Positions 1 to 8,505 of a stretch of DNA of 64,000 nt are shown here, in pieces. The translations under genes and the position numbers were made by a program. This stretch comes from CAWGYT01 sp963826795 (lineage in GTDB: Bacteria > Planctomycetota > Planctomycetia > Pirellulales > Pirellulaceae): NCBI GenBank assembly GCA_963826795.1, contig CAWGYT010000009.1, positions 496,001 through 560,000 on the forward strand. Direction: 5' to 3'. The number at the start of each line of letters is the position of its first letter. Positions within the stretch are counted from its first letter, which is position 1. Below the pieces are notes generated by a model that did not search any database, had not been told where the DNA came from, and worked only from the letters and a program-made list of their open reading frames with translations.

Positions 1-1374
1 GTCGATCGATCGGTCTTCGACCCCGCGACCGGCACGGCCATCGGCAACCCACGACAACAGCTCAACAATATCACCGCCTGGATTGACGCCGGTACCGTCT
101 ACGGGGGTCGGGCTTCCGAGGCGAACGCCGGGCAAGGGCGAACCGACTGGCTGCGGACGTTTTCCGGAGGTCGGATGAAAGTCACCACGGATCCGATCCT
201 CGGCGATCTCTTGCCGACTCAGGACTGGGACGGCAACGGCGTGCGCGACCCGGACGCGCCCGCAATGGCCATGGACATGATGATCGGGCCCACGGCGTTC
301 GTGGCCGGTGACGTGCGGGCGAACGAACACGCCGCGTTGACCAGTATGCACACCCTATTTGTTCGCGAGCACAATCGGCTTGCGGATCTGATCGCGACGA
401 CGCACACGGATCTGCCCTCGGACCCCGCGCTGCGAGACGAAGAGATTTATCAACGCGCCCGGAAAATCGTCGGGGCCCAGCTCCAGGCGGTGACCTATCG
501 CGAGTTCCTTCCGACACTCGGCATCTCGCTGCCATTGACCTCGACCTACGATGCTTTTCTGAATCCCGCCATTTCGAACGAATTCGCAACGGCGGCCTAC
601 CGGATGGGACATAGTCAGATCAATGGCCGCTCGCTGCGGCTGAATGAAGACGGCACACCGATCGCGGAAGGCCCGCTCGATCTGTTCGCCGGTTTCTTCG
701 ACCCGTCCAAGCTGACCGACGAAGGCGGAATCGAACCCTTGCTGCGTGGCCTCGCGGCTCAGGTCCAGGAGTCCACGGATACACTGATGTCGGACGGCCT
801 GCGAAATCTATTGTTCACGGGTTTTCCTGCCGGCGGCCCCGTCGCCAATGGCACGGATCTGGCGGCCTTGAATATTCAGCGCGGACGTGACCACGGCTTA
901 AGCGACTACAATTCGACGCGAGTGGCCTATGGGCTCGCCCCGGTCACGGACTTTAGCGAGATCACAAGCGACGCCGACCTCGCGGCGAAGCTGGCGAGTC
1001 TTTACGGTTCCGTGGACGAAATCGACTTGTGGGTGGGTGCCCTGTCCGAGGATCCCCTGGTTGATTCTTCGATGGGCGAACTCACGGAGGCGATTCTCGC
1101 GGACCAGTTCGAACGGCTTCGCAAAGCGGATCGGCTGTTCTACACGCGCGATCCTCTCTTGGCGGAATGGGCCGCGCCCGTCCCCGGTTTTCAAGGCTCG
1201 GCGCTGGACTGGCTCAATCAGTTGCACCTTTCCGAGATCATCCTGCTTAACACCGAAATCGAGTCGCTGCCGCAGAACGTGTTCTTGATTCCCGAACCGA
1301 CCAGCGGCTGGCTGTTCGCCCTGGGCCTCGGTCTGCTGGGAAACCGGATCCGCCGACGGCGGAGACGACGCTAA
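1..1374 (+). CDS. Animal-type haem peroxidase with PEP-CTERM tail, 5' partial
   Basis: The frame is open from base 1, so the N-terminus lies outside the window. Seen: an early segment ITAWIDAGTVYG, the distal-side helix LFVREHNRLADL (about 355-390) with the catalytic Arg and the neighbouring Glu of the myeloperoxidase family, the proximal His in YRMGHSQI (codon 610-612), and LNIQRGRDHGLSDYN. These are the signature blocks of animal haem peroxidases in the expected order. The C-terminus reads IPEPTSGWLFALGLGLLG followed by an Arg tail, a PEP-CTERM sorting signal, so the enzyme is predicted to be exported and anchored or processed at the cell surface. Expected chemistry is H2O2-dependent oxidation of halides or organics; the substrate cannot be told. 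The next gene starts 270 bp downstream. Confidence 0.9.
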   Translation, partial: VDRSVFDPATGTAIGNPRQQLNNITAWIDAGTVYGGRASEANAGQGRTDWLRTFSGGRMKVTTDPILGDLLPTQDWDGNGVRDPDAPAMAMDMMIGPTAFVAGDVRANEHAALTSMHTLFVREHNRLADLIATTHTDLPSDPALRDEEIYQRARKIVGAQLQAVTYREFLPTLGISLPLTSTYDAFLNPAISNEFATAAYRMGHSQINGRSLRLNEDGTPIAEGPLDLFAGFFDPSKLTDEGGIEPLLRGLAAQVQESTDTLMSDGLRNLLFTGFPAGGPVANGTDLAALNIQRGRDHGLSDYNSTRVAYGLAPVTDFSEITSDADLAAKLASLYGSVDEIDLWVGALSEDPLVDSSMGELTEAILADQFERLRKADRLFYTRDPLLAEWAAPVPGFQGSALDWLNQLHLSEIILLNTEIESLPQNVFLIPEPTSGWLFALGLGLLGNRIRRRRRRR

Positions 1375-1644
1375 GCCCCTTGGCACGCGCAGTGCTCGGC
1401 GTCTGAAAAGCTCGGTCCGCCCATGCGGAGCAAAACCTTGTGCCCGACGTGCGGGCTTTCGCCGTGCGATTTGGCGCGATAAAATCCGGGCCATGAACGG
1501 CCGGTCGGCGTTTCTCGCAAGGTTCGCCCTGGGTTGTCATGCCTCGCACACAAGTCGCGTCCGACCGTCCCTTGGTGCGATTGTCGTCCGATGGTCCTGC
1601 TTGGGCCATCCGCCGTTTCTTTCCCCCAATCAAGGGAATCACAG

Positions 1645-2169
1645 ATGAAGCATCCGCTCGTACTTCTCTGCTGTGGTTTACTCGTCGTTGGGCCTGGGTC
1701 CGCGGGATTCGCTCAATCCGAACTGGGTAAGGCACTGAAATCGCATTACGACCTGAAGTCCGTGACCTGTTACGCGTGCCATGCCCGCAAGTCGGAAGTT
1801 CCGGAGGAGGAGCACGAGGCATATCGCAAGAACGCCCGAGCGTACTTCAACGAATTCGGGAAGTCGCTTAAGGAACTTCTGGCGGACAAGAAATTGACGG
1901 AACAGCTTGAATCCGTCAAACGCTTGCCCACCGAGCATCCCCAGCGGCAAGCCGTGACGCAACAGGTCGAGGACGAGTTCCTGAAGGCGTTGGAGTTGGT
2001 CGCTCAACAGAAGGCCGCGTCCGGAGAGACCTATGGGGACCTTCTCGAAGCCGGAACTCTCGAATGGCGTCAAACCCAAATAGGCAATCGCCAGCTCACG
2101 AACCGATGTTTCGGCCAGGTCAAATCAGTTCTTTCTCGCGAGTGTGATTCGTGCGACCCGAGCTGTTGA
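1645..2169 (+). CDS. Small exported haem-c protein (one CxxCH), probable frameshift at its 3' end
   Basis: The ATG at 1645 starts a clear signal peptide (MKHPLVLLCCGLLVVG...AQS). An upstream in-frame start at 1534 would bury this signal and is rejected. A single haem-binding motif CYACH is at about residue 33, followed by a charged helical region. The frame runs to 2169, but its last ~30 residues are unlike a cytochrome tail (ECDSCDPSC). If the T in the run CGAATGG near 2064 is an extra base, the protein would end TLEGVKPK with a stop at 2081-2083, which also removes the overlap with the next gene. Role: probably periplasmic electron transfer. The family name is uncertain. Confidence 0.65.
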   Translation: MKHPLVLLCCGLLVVGPGSAGFAQSELGKALKSHYDLKSVTCYACHARKSEVPEEEHEAYRKNARAYFNEFGKSLKELLADKKLTEQLESVKRLPTEHPQRQAVTQQVEDEFLKALELVAQQKAASGETYGDLLEAGTLEWRQTQIGNRQLTNRCFGQVKSVLSRECDSCDPSC

Positions 2170-2981
2170 CGCGTCGATCCGGGACCGAGACAGACTACCC
2201 TCCGCTGTTATTCGTCCATGGGGCCTTCGCCGGGGCGTGGTGCTGGGAGTTGAACTTCCTTCCTTTTTTTCAATCCCACGGCTTCGATTGCTTCGCGCTC
2301 AGCTTTCGAGGTCACGGGGGCAGCCCCGGCTACGCGCGATTGTGGATGTTTGGGATTGACGAATATGTGCGCGATCTCGCGTACGCGTTGCAGCAAATGC
2401 CTTCCCGCCCGGTGGTGATCGCCCACTCCTTGGGTACTTTTGTCGTACAACGCTTGCTCGACCGCGAGTTGCTTGATCTGGCGGGCGTCGTGCTGCTCTC
2501 GCCCACCTCGCCTGCGGTCCACTTCGGTGTGGCTCTTCGGATGATGCTCGATCATCCGTGGCTCTGCTGGAAAATGAGCCTTATGAACTCGCTCCCGAAA
2601 CTGGTCTGGCGATTCGCGGTCTCGCCCGGCGAGATGCGTCGATTGATGCTGTCGGACGCTTCATCCCTCGAGACCGTCGAGCGGATATTTCCTCGCTTGC
2701 AGCACGAGTCCTTCCGGGCAATGTCGGAGATGGTTTGGCGTTTCCGACCATTCCGGATTCCGAGCGACCTGCCTTTTTTGGTGATGGGAGGTGGCCAAGA
2801 CGTGATCGTGCCACCGGCTTTCGTCAGGCGAGTCGCCGCCGAAATCGAGAGGCCGGCCGTGATCCTTCCCGACCTGGGGCACTCGTTGATGCTGGAAGAC
2901 GATTGGCGGGATCCCGCTGATCGGATTCTGGCGTGGCTGCAGCAATTCCGACGCGAGCGTTCGCCGGCCGAAGTGACTTAG
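2151..2981 (+). CDS. Alpha/beta-hydrolase fold protein
   Basis: The protein has 276 residues from a GTG start at 2151 with no strong Shine-Dalgarno sequence. The fold is recognisable from the oxyanion segment FVHGAFAGAWCW, the nucleophile elbow AHSLGT (GxSxG-like, Ser nucleophile), an acidic residue in MGGGQDVIVP and the catalytic His in LGHSLMLEDDW, all in the usual order and spacing. There is no signal peptide, so it is probably cytoplasmic. The substrate is unknown; esters or lactones are typical. Its start overlaps the preceding haem-c reading frame by 19 bp, but that overlap disappears if the upstream gene is frameshifted as proposed. Confidence 0.85.
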   Translation: MRPELLTRRSGTETDYPPLLFVHGAFAGAWCWELNFLPFFQSHGFDCFALSFRGHGGSPGYARLWMFGIDEYVRDLAYALQQMPSRPVVIAHSLGTFVVQRLLDRELLDLAGVVLLSPTSPAVHFGVALRMMLDHPWLCWKMSLMNSLPKLVWRFAVSPGEMRRLMLSDASSLETVERIFPRLQHESFRAMSEMVWRFRPFRIPSDLPFLVMGGGQDVIVPPAFVRRVAAEIERPAVILPDLGHSLMLEDDWRDPADRILAWLQQFRRERSPAEVT

Positions 2982-3020
2982 CCGGACGGCAAGCCTGATC
3001 CCGCCCCGCCCCCAAGCTGC

Positions 3021-4772
3021 TCAATCAATGCGAGTTGGGTCCGAATCGGAAAACCAGAAGCTGCCGCTGGGATTCAAACAGGTGTTGCTGCGACGAAACC
3101 CAGCGTGATGCTTCAAGTCGGACAACCTCGGTGTTTCGATCCCCGGTCCACCACGGATGAAGAAGCATCCGCGCGTCGCAGCCGCTTCAGCCGAGACGAC
3201 CATTCGATTGAATTCCCATTGCGGCTTCCAGTCCGCAGACCACGATTGGTCATACAGTCGAATGACGCCGCCGCCGTCGCGAACATGGTCGACCGTGGTG
3301 CGAATCGCCGGGGCCTGATCTGAGTCCGTTACATAGACGTTGCGATAATTCACGCAGTTGAAGGCGTACGGAGCATTGAAGTTGCCATGTTTCTGAATTG
3401 CCGAGCCTTTCACGCGCAGCCATTCCAGTTCGTGCGGCTCGTATGCGAGCAGCACGGGTCCGGAAAACTCGCAATCGAGAATATTCAAGTTGGTCACGGA
3501 TCCATCCGCCGCTCCGCGCGCGAGATTTTCAGGCCGAATGCGATCCGTCTTCAGCGTATAGCACTCTTTATCCGTATCTTCCTTGTTCCCACCGTGAAGG
3601 AACTCGCATTTCCGAAACTCAACTGTCTTCGCGTTTTGGATCTTGACCAGTGGACAGGCAAACGCCCCCGTGTAATGCCAGCTGTACCCCGGACCCTCCG
3701 CGTCTGACCAATCGATCGTGGTGTCGGCAATCTCAAGGAAATCGATCATCGCCAGCGAGTTGATGTTGATCGCACAGCGGACGTAATGAACCGTTTGGCC
3801 AAAGGGAGTCTTTGAGACCGACTCGCAATTTCGGATCGCGAGATTCGTCACACTTTCCCCGACCCCGGTCTGGTCCATGAAACTCCGATGCATCGGATCT
3901 CGGGAAGAACACGCCTCCCAAACGAGCTGGTCGACGTTGCGGCTTCGAAATGCAGTGTAACCCGTGTTTTCAGCCGTACAGTTTGATGCAATCACCGACT
4001 GGCAGTCCTGCAACGAGATCCCGTGCGCCGTCATCGAAGGCGTTGTGCCTGACGACTTCCCGCGGTTGGCCATGACGTGCACGCGGTTGATACGGTCTGT
4101 GCCACGGTCGCCCTTGACGAATAACAACGTCCCGTCGCCCGAGACGTTTGGATGCAGGCCGCCATCGAGGACCAGATGGCTCAGGGTGATATCGCGACAA
4201 TTGCTGACGCGCAGCAACCAGTCAAAATCCACGTTGCCCGAGGCCTTGATTGTCGCGGCATGCCCCGCGAACAAGAGTCCTTTTTCCGCCGATTGAATTC
4301 GGACCGGCGGCCCGCCAAGGCGGCGGGCAATCTGAAAGTCGTCGCGGCGAGAATTGACGATGAAGTAAACGTCTGCCTCGGCAAGCCCGACTGGTACTCC
4401 CCCCCAGAAGCTGATTCGGTCGCCATCGACTCGGCCGTGCGCGTCCCAATGAATCCGGTTTCGGTTGGCGTGAACGGTAACGCGGCCCCCATAGCCACCG
4501 TTGATCGTGATCGGCCCCTTCGCGTTGACGTGGTTGCGATTGTGATTCGCACTTGCTGCGCGGTATGACCCGCCTTCGGTGACGAACACGACGCCGGGCG
4601 CGAGCTCCAACCGTCCTCGAACCGTCAGATCCGCCAGCGCCTCGTCCAAGCGATCGGACGAGTAGACTTGCCGCAGTTGGCCCTCCGCGTCGTAACGGCC
4701 GATCGCTGCCGTTTGTCCGAGAGTGGACTGCGCGACGAGCAACAGGGCGAGCCCGACCAGCTTCACGTCCAT
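3021..4772 (-). CDS. Secreted right-handed beta-helix protein (pectate-lyase-like fold), function unknown
   Basis: The protein has 583 residues. The N-terminus MDVKLVGLALLLVAQSTLG is a signal peptide. The body has the irregular Asn/Gly-rich ladder of short strands typical of parallel beta-helix proteins (for example ITINGGYGGRVTVHANRNRIH, DITLSHLVLDGG, VTNLAIRNCESVS, VTNLNILDCEFSG). This architecture is shared by polysaccharide lyases, glycosidases and phage-type tailspikes; no catalytic signature could be fixed. It lies 150 bp downstream of the DUF2383 gene on the same strand. It may bind or degrade polysaccharide outside the cell, which is inference from the fold only. Confidence 0.7.
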   Translation of the reverse strand: MDVKLVGLALLLVAQSTLGQTAAIGRYDAEGQLRQVYSSDRLDEALADLTVRGRLELAPGVVFVTEGGSYRAASANHNRNHVNAKGPITINGGYGGRVTVHANRNRIHWDAHGRVDGDRISFWGGVPVGLAEADVYFIVNSRRDDFQIARRLGGPPVRIQSAEKGLLFAGHAATIKASGNVDFDWLLRVSNCRDITLSHLVLDGGLHPNVSGDGTLLFVKGDRGTDRINRVHVMANRGKSSGTTPSMTAHGISLQDCQSVIASNCTAENTGYTAFRSRNVDQLVWEACSSRDPMHRSFMDQTGVGESVTNLAIRNCESVSKTPFGQTVHYVRCAININSLAMIDFLEIADTTIDWSDAEGPGYSWHYTGAFACPLVKIQNAKTVEFRKCEFLHGGNKEDTDKECYTLKTDRIRPENLARGAADGSVTNLNILDCEFSGPVLLAYEPHELEWLRVKGSAIQKHGNFNAPYAFNCVNYRNVYVTDSDQAPAIRTTVDHVRDGGGVIRLYDQSWSADWKPQWEFNRMVVSAEAAATRGCFFIRGGPGIETPRLSDLKHHAGFRRSNTCLNPSGSFWFSDSDPTRID

Positions 4773-4923
4773 CTCCCGGGGGGACTCAAGTGCGGTCGAA
4801 ATACGGAGGACCGTCTGGGTGTCCGCAAAGGACCGGCAACTTGGTCACCACGCCATCTCCACCCAACGAACTCACCGCGCGATTCGAGTGCGGCCGCGCG
4901 GCAAGCGCTGCATGCACACGATG

Positions 4924-5394
4924 TCAGTCCCGTTTCCCATCCTTCGGCGGCTCGGCCACTCCTTTGATGGTTCGCAGCACGCGTTCGGCAAACTCGATCT
5001 CCTGGCGTTGTCGTTGCAGCATTCCCTCGGCGTCGCGATCGTCCGTCGATCGAATCGCGCGATCGTACTCTTGTCGGACCTCTCGTTCAACCGTTTCCGC
5101 AACCCCCAGGACCCCCGAGTTGCCTCGATGACTTTTGATGCCTTCGATCAAGGCGTGGGCAATTTCGTCCAGGTCGAGCGGCCCGGCTGGATCGTTTCCG
5201 CTGCCGACAACGATTTGTTGCAGCTCCGCTGCATGGCCGGCCAGGAACTCCGCCAAACGGCGGCAAATCTCACGGCAGTCCTCGTTCTCGAGGGAATCCG
5301 CAACCGCGTAGAGCTCATCACGACCCGCGAAATCCAGTTCTAGCAGCTCTTGAAGCCAAGCGAGCGTCTTCTGCTCGAGTGGTTTTGGCAACAT
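4924..5394 (-). CDS. Ferritin-like four-helix protein, DUF2383 type
   Basis: Start chosen at 5394: the minus strand has AGGGAGGTGCACCG just before ATG TTG CCA, an excellent Shine-Dalgarno, whereas the open frame further upstream (to 5487) has none. The 156-residue product is almost wholly helical and charged. It shows LQELLELDFAGRDELY, then CRRLAEFLAGHAAELQQIV, and later EREVRQEYDRAI and RQRQEIEFAERVLRTI. This is the pattern of the DUF2383 (PA2169-like) four-helix-bundle family, related to ferritin-like folds. The function is not established; the family is often associated with stress. No export signal is seen. Confidence 0.7.
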   Translation of the reverse strand: MLPKPLEQKTLAWLQELLELDFAGRDELYAVADSLENEDCREICRRLAEFLAGHAAELQQIVVGSGNDPAGPLDLDEIAHALIEGIKSHRGNSGVLGVAETVEREVRQEYDRAIRSTDDRDAEGMLQRQRQEIEFAERVLRTIKGVAEPPKDGKRD

Positions 5395-5508
5395 CGGTGC
5401 ACCTCCCTTCAAGCGTGGTCGAAGTGATCCCCTCTCTCCTATTCTATTCTCGCACCAAAGCAGGGCATGGCAACCGGGCCAAGCCAACGATCACAAATCG
5501 GGTTTGGG

Positions 5509-5523
5509 AAAAGGGGTCAGGTC
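5509..5523 (+). repeat. Isolated REP-like motif AAAAGGGGTCAGGTC
   Basis: The 15-mer lies between the divergent DUF2383 and aquaporin genes. The same GGGGTCAG core recurs at 8484, 13273, 28399 (inverted), 39607 and in the 53.8-57.3 kb mosaic, always outside or at the edge of genes. Confidence 0.7.
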
Positions 5524-5757
5524 CCGAATGTGTTTACGGCTCGGCGGGAGCCTCGCCCTCCCGTCGCACCGGCCCCAACTCTCAGCTGGAGCACCGCACT
5601 AGTTGGGGACGGGCAGTCGTTACGCTACACTACGCAGAACTGGCGAAGCCGACGGTCGATTCGCCAGTCCGATTCGTCGAAGCACCTGCTCACCTCGCTG
5701 CTGCCCCGTTGGTCAATTGGGGGACGCGGGCGAATTTCCACGTTGGTTCGAGTCACA

Positions 5758-6510
5758 ATGACAATTTATCTTGCCGAGTTTATCGGAACGTCGATCCTCG
5801 TCTTCATGGGCAACTCCGTCGTGGCCAACGTGCTCTTGCAGCGCACCAAAGGCCATGCGGGGGGATGGATCGTGATTTGCGCCGGGTGGGGCCTGGCGGT
5901 TTATACGGCGGTACTGTGCGTGTCCGATATCAGCGGTGCGCACCTGAACCCGGCGGTCTCGATCGGCCTGGCGGCGGCCGGCGAGTTCGACTGGCAACTT
6001 GTTCCCGGCTACGTTGGGGCGCAGATGCTGGGTGGTCTGCTGGGCGCCGGGCTGGTCTTTGCGTTCTACTCGGCCCACTACCTGGAGACCGACGATGCGG
6101 ACGTGAAGCTGGCAACGTTCTGCAACTCTCCCAGCATTCGATCGTTTCCCCGGAATCTTTTTTGTGAAATCATGGCCACTTTTATCCTGGTTTACGCGGT
6201 GCTCCTGATCGCCGAACCCTCGTTCAAACTGCCCGTCGGAATCAAGTTAGAAGAGATCAACCTCGGGCTCGGCGCGATCGGCGCGCTGCCCGTCGGACTG
6301 ATCGTTTTCGCGATTGGTCTCTCGTTGGGTGGGCCCACCGGTTATGCGATCAATCCGGCCAGGGACTTGAGTCCACGCCTGGCCCACGCTCTGCTGCCCG
6401 TTCCGGGCAAGCGTGACAGTGATTGGTCATACTCGTGGATTCCGGTTGTCGGCCCGATCGGAGGGGGGCTCTTCGCCGCCTTGCTGTATCGTTTGCAGAG
6501 CGGCTTGTAG
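5758..6510 (+). CDS. glpF: Aquaglyceroporin / glycerol uptake facilitator
   Basis: The protein has 250 residues from ATG 5758, chosen because MTIYLAEFIGTSILVFMG is the canonical start of MIP-family proteins; the frame is open far upstream but reads as non-coding there. Both NPA boxes are present: GAHLNPAVS in the first half and GYAINPARDLSPR in the second. The Asp after the second NPA is typical of glycerol-conducting (GlpF-type) members rather than strict aquaporins. About six hydrophobic segments separate them. It would mediate passive flux of glycerol or other small neutral solutes across the inner membrane. The EIIC gene follows 105 bp downstream on the same strand, but no glycerol kinase is present. 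Confidence 0.92.
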   Translation: MTIYLAEFIGTSILVFMGNSVVANVLLQRTKGHAGGWIVICAGWGLAVYTAVLCVSDISGAHLNPAVSIGLAAAGEFDWQLVPGYVGAQMLGGLLGAGLVFAFYSAHYLETDDADVKLATFCNSPSIRSFPRNLFCEIMATFILVYAVLLIAEPSFKLPVGIKLEEINLGLGAIGALPVGLIVFAIGLSLGGPTGYAINPARDLSPRLAHALLPVPGKRDSDWSYSWIPVVGPIGGGLFAALLYRLQSGL

Positions 6511-6615
6511 CGGCAGGATTGAGCCTGAGCGTGCGCGGAGCGGCGGGCATCGACCTTCACATGGTGCGGCGTGAGATGGGCAGCTCGCGCTCAATCATTT
6601 CATGAGGGCCACGAG

Positions 6616-7863
6616 GTGGATCAGGCGACTCGGCTACTGAACAAACATCTCGTGCCCGCTTTGATGGTGCTGAGTGAAAACACGTACTTGTCCGCCATTC
6701 GCGCGGGCATGGTATCGATCGTTCCCCTGACGATCATCGGCGGCGTGTTCATGATCGTCTCTTATCTGCCGATCGCGGGTTGGGACCAGCGGGTCGAACC
6801 TTACCTGCCGCTGTTGGAGATTCCGGTGTCGGCCACCTTCGGGCTGCTGGCCATCTTTGCTTGCTTCTCGATCGGTTACGACCTGGGAAAACAATTCAAG
6901 CAGGAGGCCATCGTCAGTGCCTCGATGGCCACGCTGATTTTCTTGATGATTCAACTGCGGCTTGAGGATCAACAATTCTCGATGGCAGGATTGGGATCCC
7001 AAGGCCTGTTCACGGCGATTGTGGTCGCCCTGGTTTCGGTTCGCGTCCAGAAGTACTTTACCGACAAGAACTTGGTGATTCGGATGCCGGACAACGTACC
7101 GCCTGTCGTGTACGAGTCGTTCCTGTCGCTGGTGCCGCTCTTCTTCCTCGTGGTTGTCTTCTGGCTGGTCCGGTTCGTGCTGGGGGTGGATATCGACCGA
7201 CTGATTCAGACCGTGTTTCAGCCACTCGTGTTTGCGCTGAATACCTTGCCAGGCATCCTTGTCTACGCCTTCCTCGTCACCTTGCTGTGGTCCGTGGGAA
7301 TTAATGGTGACAATGCCATGGATGCCCTCGTCGCCCCCATCTTCCTGCAGTATCTTGCGGCGAATGTCGAGGCAACGACACGAGGTGAACCTTTGGTATA
7401 CGTGACGGCCTACGGTTTTTTCACAACGTTTGTGAACGTCGGCGGGACCGGAGCGACAATCGCCCTGGCGCTGATCATGCTCAATTCGAAGGAACCCGGA
7501 TTCCGCAAGGTCAGCCGGATCTCACTGCCGACTCAGATCTTCCAGATCAACGAACCGATTTTCTTCGGGTTTCCGATTGTACTGAACCCCATTTTCATGA
7601 TTCCTTACATTCTGAACGCCTTGATTCTGACGACCGGCACGTTTCTCTTGATGCATTGGAACGTCATTCACAAGCCGTTCGTCAACGTACCTTGGACCAC
7701 ACCGCCGATCATCGGCCACTACTTGGTGTCGGGTGGCGACTGGAAGGCGGCCGTCTGGGGCGCGATCTCGATCGTGATCGCGATGGTTGTTTACTTTCCA
7801 TTTGCGAAGGCGGCCGAGCGGCAGCGTTTGACGGCCGAAGCGAAAGGCACGGCCCACGAATAA
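6616..7863 (+). CDS. PTS-type EIIC permease, lactose/cellobiose family, orphan
   Basis: The GTG at 6616 is preceded by AGGG at a good distance and begins MDQATRLLNKHLVPALMVL; an ATG-like start at 6571 is possible but has no ribosome site. The ~415-residue product is a polytopic membrane protein with about ten hydrophobic segments. Characteristic blocks are SIVPLTIIGGVFMIV near the N-terminus, WSVGINGDNAMDALVAPI, and FQINEPIFFGFPIVLNP, where the NEP-x-x-F-G motif is the substrate-site signature of the EIIC lactose/cellobiose/diacetylchitobiose family. No EIIA, EIIB, HPr or EI gene is near, so it may work as a facilitator or with a distant phosphorelay. Which applies is inference. Confidence 0.85.
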   Translation: MDQATRLLNKHLVPALMVLSENTYLSAIRAGMVSIVPLTIIGGVFMIVSYLPIAGWDQRVEPYLPLLEIPVSATFGLLAIFACFSIGYDLGKQFKQEAIVSASMATLIFLMIQLRLEDQQFSMAGLGSQGLFTAIVVALVSVRVQKYFTDKNLVIRMPDNVPPVVYESFLSLVPLFFLVVVFWLVRFVLGVDIDRLIQTVFQPLVFALNTLPGILVYAFLVTLLWSVGINGDNAMDALVAPIFLQYLAANVEATTRGEPLVYVTAYGFFTTFVNVGGTGATIALALIMLNSKEPGFRKVSRISLPTQIFQINEPIFFGFPIVLNPIFMIPYILNALILTTGTFLLMHWNVIHKPFVNVPWTTPPIIGHYLVSGGDWKAAVWGAISIVIAMVVYFPFAKAAERQRLTAEAKGTAHE

Positions 7864-7947
7864 CAAGCCGGGGCGGAAAATTCCCTTTCGCGGGGGGGGT
7901 TGGCTACCGCGTCTACCGCACGTTCAATCCCTGGTGAGAAGCGTTCC

Positions 7948-8469
7948 ATGCCGAACCACCCCGAGCCGAACCACCCCGAATTGCTCGTCGACGGCCCGCA
8001 TCACGCCGCCCAGACCTTGATCCTCGCCCATGGCGCAGGCGCGGCCATGGATTCGGACTTTATGAACGTCATCGCCCTGGCAATCGCCGCGCGCGGAGTC
8101 CGCGTCGTCCGCTTCGAATTCCCCTACATGGCCCAGCACCGCACCACCGGCAAACGGCGACCACCGGACCGGGAACCCGTCTTGCGCGAGACCTGGCGAA
8201 ATGTCATCACACGACTGCAAACCAGCCCGATCGTGATTGGAGGCAAGTCGATTCAAACGCCCACACTGATTATCCAGGGCGAGCGAGACGCGTTGGGGAA
8301 CCGAGACGAAGTCGCTGGTTTCGGTCTATCCCCGCAGATTCAGCTGCATTGGCTAAGCGACGGCGATCACAGCTTCAAGCCGCGGGTGGCCTCGGGAAGG
8401 TCCCTGGACGACAATCTTGACGAGGCGGTGGCAGTGATGGGCACGTTCCTCGTGCGGTGTCGCAGCTAA
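7948..8469 (+). CDS. Tex30-type alpha/beta-hydrolase lacking its central segment
   Basis: ATG 7948 follows GGTGAGAAG. The beginning (LILAHGAGAAMDSDFM, VRFEFPYM) and the end (TPTLIIQGERDALGN, LHWLSDGDHSFKPR) match the Tex30/KANL3-like hydrolase family well. Between them VIGGKS runs directly into IQTPTL. In the family the nucleophile Ser of GGKSMGG is followed by about 40 residues before the PTLI block, and these are missing here without loss of frame. The nucleophile elbow is therefore destroyed and the protein (173 residues) is likely inactive. A real deletion is more likely than a sequencing error because it spans about 120 bp. Confidence 0.7.
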   Translation: MPNHPEPNHPELLVDGPHHAAQTLILAHGAGAAMDSDFMNVIALAIAARGVRVVRFEFPYMAQHRTTGKRRPPDREPVLRETWRNVITRLQTSPIVIGGKSIQTPTLIIQGERDALGNRDEVAGFGLSPQIQLHWLSDGDHSFKPRVASGRSLDDNLDEAVAVMGTFLVRCRS

Positions 8470-8483
8470 AATTGGGGGCTGTG

Positions 8484-8497
8484 AAAAGGGGTCAGGT
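8484..8497 (+). repeat. REP-like motif AAAAGGGGTCAGGT next to a start codon
   Basis: It ends only 8 bp before the ATG of the kinase gene and so occupies the place of its ribosome-binding site. Confidence 0.65.
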
Positions 8498-8505
8498 AAT
8501 CTCTG

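Noticed and set aside
5379..6167. 262-residue plus ORF overlapping glpF
   Set aside because: Out of frame with the NPA-containing protein; Arg/Gly-rich shadow.
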